Source: Duganella lactea (GTDB lineage: Bacteria > Pseudomonadota > Gammaproteobacteria > Burkholderiales > Burkholderiaceae_D). Taken from it: DNA of 64,000 bases. How positions within the stretch are numbered: the stretch's first letter is position 1; every line of letters starts with the position of its first letter. The stretch covers positions 1 to 64,000 of the forward strand of contig NZ_WWCP01000034.1 in assembly GCF_009857505.1 (NCBI RefSeq). Reading direction: 5' to 3'. The notes under the pieces were generated by a model. The model saw nothing but the letters and a program-made list of their open reading frames with translations, was not told where the DNA came from and made no database searches. A program made the translations under genes and the position numbers. Positions 1 through 7,819 of this stretch are shown in pieces.

Positions 1-67
1 GCTCAACTGGGAATGGATACGGCTCTTTCTTTTTGCGCGGTTTCTTGGTGGTCATCGTGTCGATCAT
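1..67 (-). CDS. N-terminus of an unidentified protein, cut by the window edge
   Basis: Reading leftward from an ATG at 67, 22 codons are open to the edge and give a basic start (MIDTMTTKKPRKKKEPYPF...). An AAAGGG ribosome-binding site sits 7 nt before the ATG, which favours this start over the internal Met5. The lysine/arginine-rich stretch followed by a proline/tyrosine patch does not identify a family. It would be transcribed away from the TonB-dependent receptor. Too little is visible for any functional call; a real gene start is inferred only from the ribosome-binding site and the open frame. Confidence 0.4.
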   Translation of the reverse strand, partial: MIDTMTTKKPRKKKEPYPFPVE

Positions 68-92
68 GGAGCATCCCTTTCGGTATTATTTC

Positions 93-206
93 ATGACCCC
101 GTTTCACACAGAAATTCTTACAGGCTCGGCCAGCATGGCGCAGCTGGAAGCCTGGGCCGACGTCCTGCCGGAGGCGCAGTCGTTGAAAGAGTTCTTCAGC
201 ACTTGA
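93..206 (+). pseudogene. Possible C-terminal remnant of an Rpn/DUF4351-type protein
   Basis: A 37-residue open frame ends at a TGA at 204-206. Its last part (MAQLEAWADVLPEAQSLKEFF) resembles the helical C-terminal tail common in Rpn-family (recombination-promoting nuclease/putative transposase) and DUF4351 proteins, where a 'leu-glu-x-trp-x-x-x-hydrophobic-leu-x-ala-x-ser-leu' pattern precedes the stop. No ribosome-binding site or upstream domain is present, so if the resemblance is real this is a decayed tail left by a deletion. The match is by eye on about 25 residues and could be chance. Confidence 0.3.
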
Positions 207-580
207 ATGTGATGGCCTGGTGCAGGATGATTGCGCTATCAACTTCGACTGTCGCATAAAAACCGCGAAACTATAACTTTCAGAATGAAATAAGTGCACG
301 CGCAGAGAGGCTGTTTTTCCCGCATTTTCACTCTGTAACGTAGTGTTGCGCCGCAATCTCCGATATCGCTATAGATATCGGTGTCTATAAATATGTTATT
401 GGCATCAAAATAACGAATCCCCTAAATTCCTAACATCCGCCGACCAAAATGGTTGCGCATCTCATTTTGAGGGGAATCACGCCAATAGACACACTTCAGG
501 GTAGTACCGTCCAGCAGCACTAACGACGCGCCGCAGGCGCGCGAATAAACGGCCACAGAGGCCAATAACAGGAGACATGG
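207..580. other. Non-coding leader upstream of the TonB-dependent receptor
   Basis: About 370 nt without a convincing gene and more AT-rich than the flanking coding DNA. It contains two dyads: a perfect 8-bp one at 360-381, listed separately, and a weaker one, GTTATT and AATAAC with an 8-nt spacer, near 395-414. A TATAAA at 386-391 could be a -10 element, but no good -35 is visible 17 nt upstream. The receptor's ribosome-binding site AGGAG lies at 570-574. Open frames crossing this region on the minus strand are antisense extensions of the receptor gene. Confidence 0.5.
360..381. promoter_or_regulatory. Perfect inverted repeat, candidate operator
   Basis: CCGATATC (360-367) and GATATCGG (374-381) form a perfect 8-bp dyad with a 6-nt AT-rich spacer, immediately before the TATAAA at 386-391. 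A symmetric site overlapping a likely promoter of an outer-membrane receptor fits repressor binding. The binding protein is unknown and none of the genes in this window is an obvious candidate. Confidence 0.4.
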
Positions 581-3500
581 ATGAACAAGCATATTGATGG
601 GGCGCCTAGCCTCGGGACCGGCCGTGGACGTAACGTTCTGGCACTGACGGTTATGGCGGGCATGATTTCCGCCGCTTGGGCACAGGAGCAGGCGCCGGCA
701 CCAGCGCCGGCCGGCCCGCAACCGGCTGCCACCGACGCCGCTTCCACACCGGAAAACGCGCCGCTGGTCAAGAGCGTGACGGTCAGCGGCTACCGCAGCT
801 CGCTGGCCTTGTCCGCCAACGAAAAGCGCGACAACATCGGCCTGAGCGACACCGTCTTTTCCGAGGACATGGGCAAATTCCCCGACCCGAACATCGCCGA
901 TGCGCTGGCCCGCGTGCCTGGCGTGCAGGTCACCCGCGGCTCCATCGACGGCGAGGGCCTGAATATTTCGATCCGCGGCATGGGGCCGGCCTTTACCCGT
1001 GTGCTGCTGAACGGCGCACCGATGGCGTCGGCGTCGGCCGGCAGTTGGGGGGGCAGCATCAGCGCCAACCGCGAAGTGGACATGGATTTCCTGCCGTCCG
1101 AGCTGTTCCGCAGCGCCAGCGTCTACAAGAGCCAGCAGGCCAGCCTGATCGAGGGCGGTATCGCCGGCACGGTCAACATGCGCAGCGTGCGGCCGTTCGA
1201 CAAGAGCGGCTTCCGCACCGCGTTCACGCTGAGCGGCAACTACCGCGACCAGAATGGCCAGTGGGGCAATACCGGCTCGGCGCTGATCAGCAACACCTGG
1301 AACAGTGAGCGCTTCGGCAAGTTCGGTGTGCTGGCGGGCGCCGCCTGGGGCGACACCAAGTACAAGACCGACGCCTTCCAGACGGTGGACATGCGCAACC
1401 TGCAGCTGAAATCGTTCCAGGGCCAGCCTGGCTACGCGCTGAACAGCACCGGCGGCGGTTCGCAATCGACGCCGGACACGGTGCCGTCCGGCCTGCCGAT
1501 GTCCAGCCTGCCGAGCTATGTGCAGTCGGTGCTGGTGCCCGGCAAGCAGATCGACGCCGCGATGTTGCTGGCGCTCAACCCGGGCGCGACCTTGCAGCAG
1601 ATCGACAATGGCCTGATGGGCCGCCTCGGGCGCCACATCGTGTATCAAGGCGAACGCAAGCGCGCCGGCGAGGTGCTGAGCTTCCAGTGGCAGCCCAACG
1701 ATCAGTGGGATTTCTATCTCGACACGCTGTTCGCGCAAAAGAAAAACGACATGCTGCAGGAAGGCATGAACGTCGGCACCCGCGCCAACACGGTGATTCC
1801 GATCGGCCTGGAATTCGACCGCAGCGACTGCTCGACCGGTTGCACCATCACCAAGGGCACGCTGGCCAACACCTTCTGGGCGCTGGAATTCCGGCCGATG
1901 AAGGAGAAGACCCTGTTCCGCAGCTTCAACCCGGGCTTCGAGTTCCGTCCGGCCGACAAGTGGACCATCGACGGTCACGTCAACTACACCAAGAGCACCT
2001 TCTACCGCGACATGCCGACGGTGCTGCTTGCGACGCCATCAGCCAACTCGGTCATCCAGTACTACAACACCACGCCGAGCAAGACGCCGGTTTACACCGG
2101 CAACCTGGACATCAACAATCCGTCCAACTTCGGCTGGAATCAGGTCGGGCAGGGCTTGTCCGGCATGCGCATGGACCTGTATGAGCGCACCAACACCACC
2201 AAGGGCTCGCGCCTGAACCTGAACTGGGGCGACAGCGATTTTGCGATCAAGTTCGGCGGATCGTATGACGATATCGAGCGCCGCTATCGCTCCTACTCAA
2301 CGGCCGACGCGTGGATGAACGTTGCCTGCGGCAACAACATGAACGTGCGCTTCTTCCAGCCTAACACGCAGCTGCGCACTTGCGACGGCCGCAACGCGCC
2401 GGGACCGATGACCGACGCCGCCACCTTCTATCCGGGCTACGGCACCGGCTCGACCGCCGGCGCCACCACGCCGCTGGCCTACCTCGGCTCGGCGATTCCC
2501 AACGCGGCGGTGCCCAACTATGCCCATGGCAGCGACCACGGTTTCATCACGGTCGACTGGAACAAGTTCGCCAAGGATACCGATTACCAGTATTTCCGCG
2601 ACAATATCTACCGCGGCTTCGGCAATTCCAGCGGCGGCTACATCCGCGAGGTGGTCAGCGCCGCTTATACCGAAGTCAATGGCAGCGCCGACTTGTTCGG
2701 CCGCAAGTTGCGCTACAACGCCGGCATCCGCTACGCGCGCACCAAGCAGACCATCGGCAACCTGTCGATACAGGCCGATCCGCGTAACGCCACGCTGCAG
2801 AACGGCGGCCGCTTCGACGATATCGGCGTCTGGGCGTATGAGAGCACGCAGTACAGCAATACCCTGCCGTCGGCGACGCTGGCCTACAACCTGACGCCGT
2901 CGCTGATCATGCGGGCGTCGGCGTCGAAGTCGGTCAACCGCGCCAATCCGGCCGACCTGCGGCAGACCTCGCTGACTTTGGGCGACCAGGGCGCGCGCCA
3001 GGGCAGCATCACCAATCCGAAGCTGAAGCCGTTCCAGGCCAATAACTTCGATCTGGGGCTGGAGTACTACTTCACGCGTGAGGCTTATGTGGCGCTGAGT
3101 GGCTTTGCCAAGGACCTGGTCAGCCGTCCTGGCTCGCGCATCGTCACCTATTCGCTGGCGCAGCTCGATACGATGTTCGGCACGGTCGGCCTGACGGATG
3201 CGCAGACGCAGGCGGTGGCCGCCAGCGGCGGGCGCGACAAGCATCTGGTGGAGATCACCGAGCCGTTCAACATCGACACCAAGCTCAAGGTGCGTGGCGC
3301 GGAGTTTACCTGGCAGCAGCCGCTGGACATGCTGCCGGTCAAAGGCTTCGGCTTCACCGGCAACTTCACCTACGCCAAGCAGACCGATGAGGCGCGCAAC
3401 GCACCGCCGGTATCCGGCGTGCCGCCACGCACCAACAACTTCACGCTGTACTACGAGCGCAATGGCCTGAACGCGCGCGTGTCGCGCCAGTACACGGCGC

Positions 3501-3757
3501 GCCACGTGGTCAATACCAGCACCGGTCTGAACGTGCCGGGTGGCGCCTATGCCTACACCACCGAGCGCACCCAGGTGGACTTGTCGGTCGGCGCCAACCT
3601 GAAAAAGCTGTTCAACTCGTATGATGTGGATCTGACGCTGAGCGTGTGGAACCTGAACAACGCCATCAGCCAGACTTATACGCAGTACAGCAACGCGATC
3701 TTTGACGAGTACAAGCCGGGCCGCAGCTACACGCTGTCCGCGCGCACCTCGTTCTGA
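581..3757 (+). CDS. TonB-dependent receptor, Xanthomonas/Caulobacter type
   Basis: A 1058-residue outer-membrane receptor. It starts with a signal peptide (hydrophobic core about residues 19-33, likely cleavage after AWA at 34), then an Ala/Pro-rich linker and a plug domain at about 65-180 with the family signatures NIADALARVPGVQV and IRGMGPAFTRVLLNG. A long beta-barrel follows and ends in the usual C-terminal aromatic (SARTSF). Plug wording and length match the TonB-Xanth-Caul subfamily, many members of which import oligosaccharides using TonB energy; the substrate cannot be read from sequence. AGGAG at 570-574 with a 6-nt spacer fixes the start. It stands alone, facing a copper-related operon across a terminator. 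The closest carbohydrate genes (GH105/DUF4861) are 10 kb away, so a link with them is speculation. Confidence 0.93.
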   Translation: MNKHIDGAPSLGTGRGRNVLALTVMAGMISAAWAQEQAPAPAPAGPQPAATDAASTPENAPLVKSVTVSGYRSSLALSANEKRDNIGLSDTVFSEDMGKFPDPNIADALARVPGVQVTRGSIDGEGLNISIRGMGPAFTRVLLNGAPMASASAGSWGGSISANREVDMDFLPSELFRSASVYKSQQASLIEGGIAGTVNMRSVRPFDKSGFRTAFTLSGNYRDQNGQWGNTGSALISNTWNSERFGKFGVLAGAAWGDTKYKTDAFQTVDMRNLQLKSFQGQPGYALNSTGGGSQSTPDTVPSGLPMSSLPSYVQSVLVPGKQIDAAMLLALNPGATLQQIDNGLMGRLGRHIVYQGERKRAGEVLSFQWQPNDQWDFYLDTLFAQKKNDMLQEGMNVGTRANTVIPIGLEFDRSDCSTGCTITKGTLANTFWALEFRPMKEKTLFRSFNPGFEFRPADKWTIDGHVNYTKSTFYRDMPTVLLATPSANSVIQYYNTTPSKTPVYTGNLDINNPSNFGWNQVGQGLSGMRMDLYERTNTTKGSRLNLNWGDSDFAIKFGGSYDDIERRYRSYSTADAWMNVACGNNMNVRFFQPNTQLRTCDGRNAPGPMTDAATFYPGYGTGSTAGATTPLAYLGSAIPNAAVPNYAHGSDHGFITVDWNKFAKDTDYQYFRDNIYRGFGNSSGGYIREVVSAAYTEVNGSADLFGRKLRYNAGIRYARTKQTIGNLSIQADPRNATLQNGGRFDDIGVWAYESTQYSNTLPSATLAYNLTPSLIMRASASKSVNRANPADLRQTSLTLGDQGARQGSITNPKLKPFQANNFDLGLEYYFTREAYVALSGFAKDLVSRPGSRIVTYSLAQLDTMFGTVGLTDAQTQAVAASGGRDKHLVEITEPFNIDTKLKVRGAEFTWQQPLDMLPVKGFGFTGNFTYAKQTDEARNAPPVSGVPPRTNNFTLYYERNGLNARVSRQYTARHVVNTSTGLNVPGGAYAYTTERTQVDLSVGANLKKLFNSYDVDLTLSVWNLNNAISQTYTQYSNAIFDEYKPGRSYTLSARTSF

Positions 3758-3797
3758 TCTTGTCGTCTCCCGCTTGACAGTCTCGCCTCGGCGAGTT

Positions 3798-3828
3798 GGC
3801 GGCCTCTCGGGGCCGCCTTTTTTTATTT
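3798..3828 (+). terminator. Rho-independent terminator of the TonB-dependent receptor
   Basis: GGCGGCC (3798-3804) pairs with GGCCGCC (3811-3817) across a 6-nt loop, followed by a run of T. A second small hairpin (CTCGCC/GGCGAG) sits just upstream at 3782-3795. The terminator ends at the stop codon of the convergent PCuAC gene. Confidence 0.8.
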
Positions 3829-4256
3829 TAGTGGGCGGCGTTCAGCGGTTTGACCGGGGCCTCCACCACCACCTTGCTGCGCACCTTGCGCGCGTCTTCA
3901 AACTCTAGCGTCAGCGGCACTTTGTCGCCATCCTTCAGCGGCTGTTTCAGGCCCAGCAGCATCAGATGGTAGCCGCCGGGCGCCAGCTTGACGGCCTGGC
4001 CCGCAGGCAGATCCAGCGCCTGCAACTGGCGCATGCGCATCATGTCGTTGTCCATTTTCATTTCATGCACTTCGACCGCGCCTGCGGCCGGCGAGCTGGC
4101 GCCGACCAGTTTGGTGGTCTGCGTCGCGGTCAGCGTCATGAAGGCGCCGGTGGCTTGTTGCGCGGCCACGGTGGCGCGCACCCATGGTTCGCCGACGGTC
4201 ACCTGGGCCAGCGCTGGCAGGGCGGCCATCAGCAGCAGGGAAAGTAGTTTTTTCAT
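3828..4256 (-). CDS. PCuAC-family periplasmic copper chaperone
   Basis: A 142-residue secreted protein: an N-terminal signal sequence (about 1-17, ending ALA) and then a PCuAC domain. The copper-site residues of the family are visible: His64 with Met66/Met68 (VHEMKM) and His97 with Met99 (GYHLML). PCuAC proteins bind Cu(I) in the periplasm and hand it to SCO proteins or directly to the CuA site of cytochrome c oxidase. The start is the ATG at 4256, which overlaps the SCO stop by 4 nt (ATGA), so the two are translationally coupled; longer upstream Met codons lie inside the SCO gene and lack a signal peptide. It is the last gene of a three-gene copper operon. Confidence 0.88.
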   Translation of the reverse strand: MKKLLSLLLMAALPALAQVTVGEPWVRATVAAQQATGAFMTLTATQTTKLVGASSPAAGAVEVHEMKMDNDMMRMRQLQALDLPAGQAVKLAPGGYHLMLLGLKQPLKDGDKVPLTLEFEDARKVRSKVVVEAPVKPLNAAH

Positions 4257-4864
4257 TTGAATAGTCCTTTGAGGAAGCTGGTTTCTTTCTTGGGGTTCAT
4301 CAGCAGGCGCAGGTCGGCTGCGCACTCCTGTGCGGTTTGCGCGTGTTTAAACGCCAGGCGGATCTTGCCGCTGGTGTCGAACACGTAGGTCAGGGCGGTG
4401 TGGTCCATGGTGTAGGAACTGCCGCTCGGCACCTTGCGGTAAAAGATCTTGAAGTCCTTGGCGGCCTTGGCGGTCTGCTCCAGGTTGCCGCGCACGGCGA
4501 CGAAGCTCGGATCGAAGGCGCGCATGTATTCGGTCAACAGCGGCGCGGTGTCGCGTTCCGGATCGATGGTGACGAACACCACTTGCAGCTTGGCGCCGTC
4601 GGCGCCCAGCAGGCGCTTGACTTCGACCGCGCGCGCCAGCGCGGTCGGGCAGACGTCCGGGCATTGGGTGAAGCCGAAGAACAGCATCACCAGCTTGCCC
4701 TTGAAGTCGCGCAGCGAGGCGGGCTTGCCGTCGGTGTAGAGCAGCTGGTAGTCGGGGCCGATGCTGGCGCCGGTGATGTCGATGGCGGTGAAGCCGGCGG
4801 CATGCGCCGATCCGGCCACGAGCGGCAGGGCGGCCAACGACGAGATAAAGGTACGACGTTGCAT
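4253..4864 (-). CDS. SCO1/SenC family copper chaperone / thiol protein
   Basis: A 203-residue thioredoxin-fold protein exported by an N-terminal signal (MQRRTFISSL, then a hydrophobic core ending HAA; the RRTF pattern resembles a twin-arginine signal). It carries the SCO copper site: Cys68 and Cys72 in TQCPDVC and His155 in MDHTALTYVF. SCO proteins deliver copper to, or reduce the cysteines of, the CuA centre of respiratory oxidase. The stop overlaps the PCuAC start by 4 nt, and SCO-PCuAC pairs are a known functional couple. A DUF2946 gene lies 68 nt upstream on the same strand. No cytochrome oxidase subunit is in the window, so the client oxidase is encoded elsewhere. Confidence 0.92.
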   Translation of the reverse strand: MQRRTFISSLAALPLVAGSAHAAGFTAIDITGASIGPDYQLLYTDGKPASLRDFKGKLVMLFFGFTQCPDVCPTALARAVEVKRLLGADGAKLQVVFVTIDPERDTAPLLTEYMRAFDPSFVAVRGNLEQTAKAAKDFKIFYRKVPSGSSYTMDHTALTYVFDTSGKIRLAFKHAQTAQECAADLRLLMNPKKETSFLKGLFK

Positions 4865-4932
4865 AATCTATCCTGTGAAACGGATGGTCGGGCACGGCCG
4901 CGCGAGGGCGCGGCGGTGCGGTGGGCGGCAAA

Positions 4933-5316
4933 TCAGGCGCTGGCGGGCGGGCCGCGCGGCTGGGCGGCGGACCAGTGGTGATGCGGCCACGGCGTCACCG
5001 GGCGCGGCGCCGGGTAGGCGTCGTGGCCTTCCAGCACCGTCAGCAGGCCGGCCGCGATGGGCGGCGGCGCGCCGTGGCTGGCGTGGACGGGGCACAGCAT
5101 GCAATGCTTGAGCCCGTGGGCGGGAAGGCCGCCCGGCGCGCGTGTTCCGGCGGCCGTATTGACGGCGAGCGGCGTGGCGCGGCAAATCTCGGTGGCCAGC
5201 GGGTCGGCGAGCCGCGTGGCCACCGTCTGGCCCAGCGCCGGCGCGAACAGATTCAGCAGGATCGCCAGGGAGACGATCAGGCTGGTCAAGCGCCGGGGCT
5301 GAAAAAGAGTGAGCAT
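4933..5316 (-). CDS. DUF2946 family protein, likely copper-related
   Basis: A 127-residue protein with an N-terminal hydrophobic segment (about 12-30; signal peptide or anchor) and a conserved KHCMLC-P-H motif of the DUF2946 type, plus a His-rich HHHW near the C-terminus. The family is uncharacterised but often sits next to copper genes, and the Cys/His/Met cluster would suit metal binding. Here it precedes SCO1 and PCuAC in what looks like one operon. The start chosen is the ATG at 5316. An in-frame Met at 5355 would add 13 residues that overlap the chemoreceptor terminator. A perfect TATAAT on the minus strand at 5328-5323 lies only 6 nt before the 5316 ATG, so the mRNA may have almost no leader. 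Confidence 0.7.
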   Translation of the reverse strand: MLTLFQPRRLTSLIVSLAILLNLFAPALGQTVATRLADPLATEICRATPLAVNTAAGTRAPGGLPAHGLKHCMLCPVHASHGAPPPIAAGLLTVLEGHDAYPAPRPVTPWPHHHWSAAQPRGPPASA

Positions 5317-5332
5317 CCGGCAATTATAAAAT

Positions 5333-5364
5333 AAAAAAGCCGCCATCGTTTTCACGAGGCGGCT
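5333..5364 (-). terminator. Rho-independent terminator of the chemoreceptor gene
   Basis: On the minus strand AGCCGCC (5364-5358) plus TCGT pairs with ACGA plus GGCGGCT (to 5338) around a GAAA loop with a single bulged base, followed by TTTTTTATTTT. It ends the chemoreceptor transcript and runs into the likely promoter of the DUF2946 gene. Confidence 0.85.
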
Positions 5365-5384
5365 CGGGCTGGCCGTTGGACGGC

Positions 5385-7406
5385 TTATTTCAGTGCCAGA
5401 TGGCGGCCTTGGCTGATCGCGGGCTGGCCGGCGTTGCTGCCCAGCTTGAAGAGCTGCACCACTTCCTCCAGCTCGTGCGCCTGGTCCTGCAGCGCTTGCG
5501 CGGCGGCGGCGGCTTCCTCGACCAGCGCGGCGTTCTGCTGGGTCACCTGGTCCATCTGAGTCACGGCTTCGTGCACCTGGCCGATGCCGACGCGCTGCTC
5601 CTCGCTGGCGCTGCTGATCTCGGCCATGATGTCGGTCACGCGGCGCACGCTGTCGACCACTTCCTGCATGGTGGTGCCGGCCTGTTCAACCTGTTTGCTG
5701 CCGACTTCGACCTTGGCGACCGAGTCGTCGATCAATTCCTTGATTTCCTTGGCGGCGGTGGCCGAGCGCTGCGCCAGCGTGCGCACTTCCGAGGCCACCA
5801 CGGCGAAGCCGCGGCCCTGTTCGCCGGCGCGGGCCGCTTCGACCGCCGCGTTCAGCGCCAGGATATTGGTCTGGAAGGCGATGCCATCGATGACCGAGAT
5901 GATGTCGGCGATCTTGCGCGACGAGTCGGTGATCGAGCCCATGGTGTCGACCACCTGCGCCACCACCGCGCCGCCCTTGACGGCGATGCCCGAGGCGGCT
6001 TGCGCCATCTGGTTGGCTTGCGCGGCGTTGTCGGCGTTCTGGCTCACGGCGCTGCTCAGCTGCTCCATTGAGGCGGCGGTTTCCTCCAGACTGGAGGCCT
6101 GTTCCTCGGTGCGCTGCGACAGGTCGAGGTTGCCCTGGGCGATTTCGCGCGACGCGGCGGTGATCTGCTCGGCGCCGCGGCGTACCTGGCCGACCACGCC
6201 GGACAGCTTGTGGCTGATGTTGTTCAGCGAGTGCAGCACCAGGCCGATTTCATCTTTGCTGTCGATCTGCAGATGCACGTCGAGGTCGCCGGAGGCGATG
6301 CGCTCGGCCGCTTCCTCGGCGCGCGCCAGCGGCCGCGACACGATGGCGCGTACCAGCAGGAACAGCGCGGCGGCGAACACCGCCAGCGCGACCAGGCCCA
6401 GCAAGGCGTAGCGGTTGCGCAGCTGCGCCGCCTCGCGCGTGATCTCGTCGGTGTAGGTGCCGCCGACGATCATCCAGTTCCATGGTTTGAAGGTGTGGAA
6501 CTCGACCATTTTTTCGCGTGGCGCGGCGCCGTCCTTGTCGCTCCAGTCATACGTCATGCTGCCTTCCTTCTGCGCCAGCATCTCTTTGATGAAGAGGCGG
6601 CCATCGCTGCTCTTGTAGTCCAGCAGGTTGCTGCCTTCCTTGCGCGGATGGACCAGCGCCTCGCCCTGGGTCTTGCCCTCGGCGGCGTTGATCACATAGA
6701 TGTAGCCGGTCTCGCCGATCTTGATGGCCTTGATCTTTTCCTTCAGCACGGCCATGTTCTTGGCGATGTCGAGGCCGATGAACAGCACGCCGATGGTCTT
6801 GCCGCTGCTGTCCTTGATCGGGTCGTACTGGGTGATGAAGGGCTTGCCGAACAGGTTGGCCAGGCCGATGTAGCTGTTACCGGAACGCAGTACCGGATAG
6901 CTTGGGTGGGCGCGGTCGAGCTGGGTGCCGACGGCGCGGTCGCCGTTTTCCTTGCGCACGGTGGTGGTCACGCGCACGAAGTCGTCGCCGGTGGCGGCGA
7001 AGATGGTGACGATGACGCCGGTGTTGGCGGTGAACTTGTCCGGGATGCTGAAGTCCATGTTCAGCGGCTTGCCGGCGAATTTCAGCGTCGGCGTGGGCTT
7101 GCCGCCGATATCGACGGTGCTGGCCGGGTCCAGCGTGAAATCGCCGCCTTTGAATTCGGCCGCGAACAGGCGGGCGAAAGCCGAGGCTTCGTTCATCATC
7201 GCCGAGTTGAACACGTCCACCGTGTTGCTGATGCCGTTCAGGTTGAACGCGACGTTGGCGCGCGCGCGTTCCTTCAGCATGGCCGAAGTGTTCAGGCTAA
7301 TCAGGGTCAGCAGGATCGCCAGAATGGCGCTCATCAAGCCAAAGGTAAAAACGGTAATTTTCGTACCGACACCCCAGTTACGGGGATTCATCGTTATTGT
7401 TTTCAT
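5385..7406 (-). CDS. Methyl-accepting chemotaxis protein with Cache sensor
   Basis: A 673-residue inner-membrane chemoreceptor. Order: cytoplasmic N-tail, TM1 (about 14-38), a large periplasmic Cache-type sensor (about 40-330; family Cache_3-Cache_2 by appearance, with VGTQLD and VLFIGLDI blocks), TM2 (about 333-356), HAMP (about 357-410) and a long signalling coiled coil. The hairpin tip [20 protein letters not shown] contains the contacts for CheA and CheW. There is no NWETF-type CheR-docking pentapeptide at the C-terminus. The ATG at 7406 has an AAAGAGA ribosome-binding site 5 nt upstream; the 25 extra upstream residues of the open frame look non-coding. Small organic ligands such as carboxylates are usual for such Cache domains, but the ligand is not predictable here. 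No che genes are nearby. Confidence 0.92.
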   Translation of the reverse strand: MKTITMNPRNWGVGTKITVFTFGLMSAILAILLTLISLNTSAMLKERARANVAFNLNGISNTVDVFNSAMMNEASAFARLFAAEFKGGDFTLDPASTVDIGGKPTPTLKFAGKPLNMDFSIPDKFTANTGVIVTIFAATGDDFVRVTTTVRKENGDRAVGTQLDRAHPSYPVLRSGNSYIGLANLFGKPFITQYDPIKDSSGKTIGVLFIGLDIAKNMAVLKEKIKAIKIGETGYIYVINAAEGKTQGEALVHPRKEGSNLLDYKSSDGRLFIKEMLAQKEGSMTYDWSDKDGAAPREKMVEFHTFKPWNWMIVGGTYTDEITREAAQLRNRYALLGLVALAVFAAALFLLVRAIVSRPLARAEEAAERIASGDLDVHLQIDSKDEIGLVLHSLNNISHKLSGVVGQVRRGAEQITAASREIAQGNLDLSQRTEEQASSLEETAASMEQLSSAVSQNADNAAQANQMAQAASGIAVKGGAVVAQVVDTMGSITDSSRKIADIISVIDGIAFQTNILALNAAVEAARAGEQGRGFAVVASEVRTLAQRSATAAKEIKELIDDSVAKVEVGSKQVEQAGTTMQEVVDSVRRVTDIMAEISSASEEQRVGIGQVHEAVTQMDQVTQQNAALVEEAAAAAQALQDQAHELEEVVQLFKLGSNAGQPAISQGRHLALK

Positions 7407-7819
7407 TGATCTCTTTAGAGAAAAAAGGTGCTGCGGTTTGAGGTGGCTCGGAATCGAGCTGCTCCGGGGGATGGAGCGCACTGCGTGCGGCTAGGGCGCC
7501 GCCGTGAGTGCTGCCTGGCGGGCCGTCAACATGAAACTAAGACCATCATGATATACACTTTTTTGCTTTCGGGCAATCAATTCGAATGAGTTCTCGAAAG
7601 ATTTCTATTTATAAAACAATGACTTGTGTAGAAAATTGCATTTCAGTAAGTATTTTTACTTAGTGAAAAAGAGGTAAATACTGTTTCGTTTCAGTCATCT
7701 TTAAGCTTAGGCGGAGAAACTGCGAAATACCAGACCCGTGTGCGTCCGCCTCCCTGTAGAATGGAATCGCACACATTTACGCAACAAACTCATCTATAAA
7801 TATGTTTCGGAGTAAGCCG
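7407..7819. promoter_or_regulatory. Divergent intergenic region between chemoreceptor and prc
   Basis: About 410 nt with no gene. The half next to prc (7545-7720) is markedly AT-rich. It holds a perfect dyad TAAGTA-TTTT-TACTTA at 7647-7662, a TAGAAT at 7757-7762 and a TATAAA at 7795-7800 that could serve prc, though none has a clear -35 partner. I found no flagellar-sigma (FliA-type) promoter before the chemoreceptor. Confidence 0.4.

Noticed and set aside
3-356. 117-residue minus-strand frame at the window start
   Set aside because: It reads in a different phase from the small gene with a good ribosome-binding site (1-67), and has no domain pattern.
422-1978. 518-residue minus-strand frame
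   Set aside because: Arg/Ala/His-rich antisense shadow of the TonB-dependent receptor; high-GC codon bias keeps this frame open.
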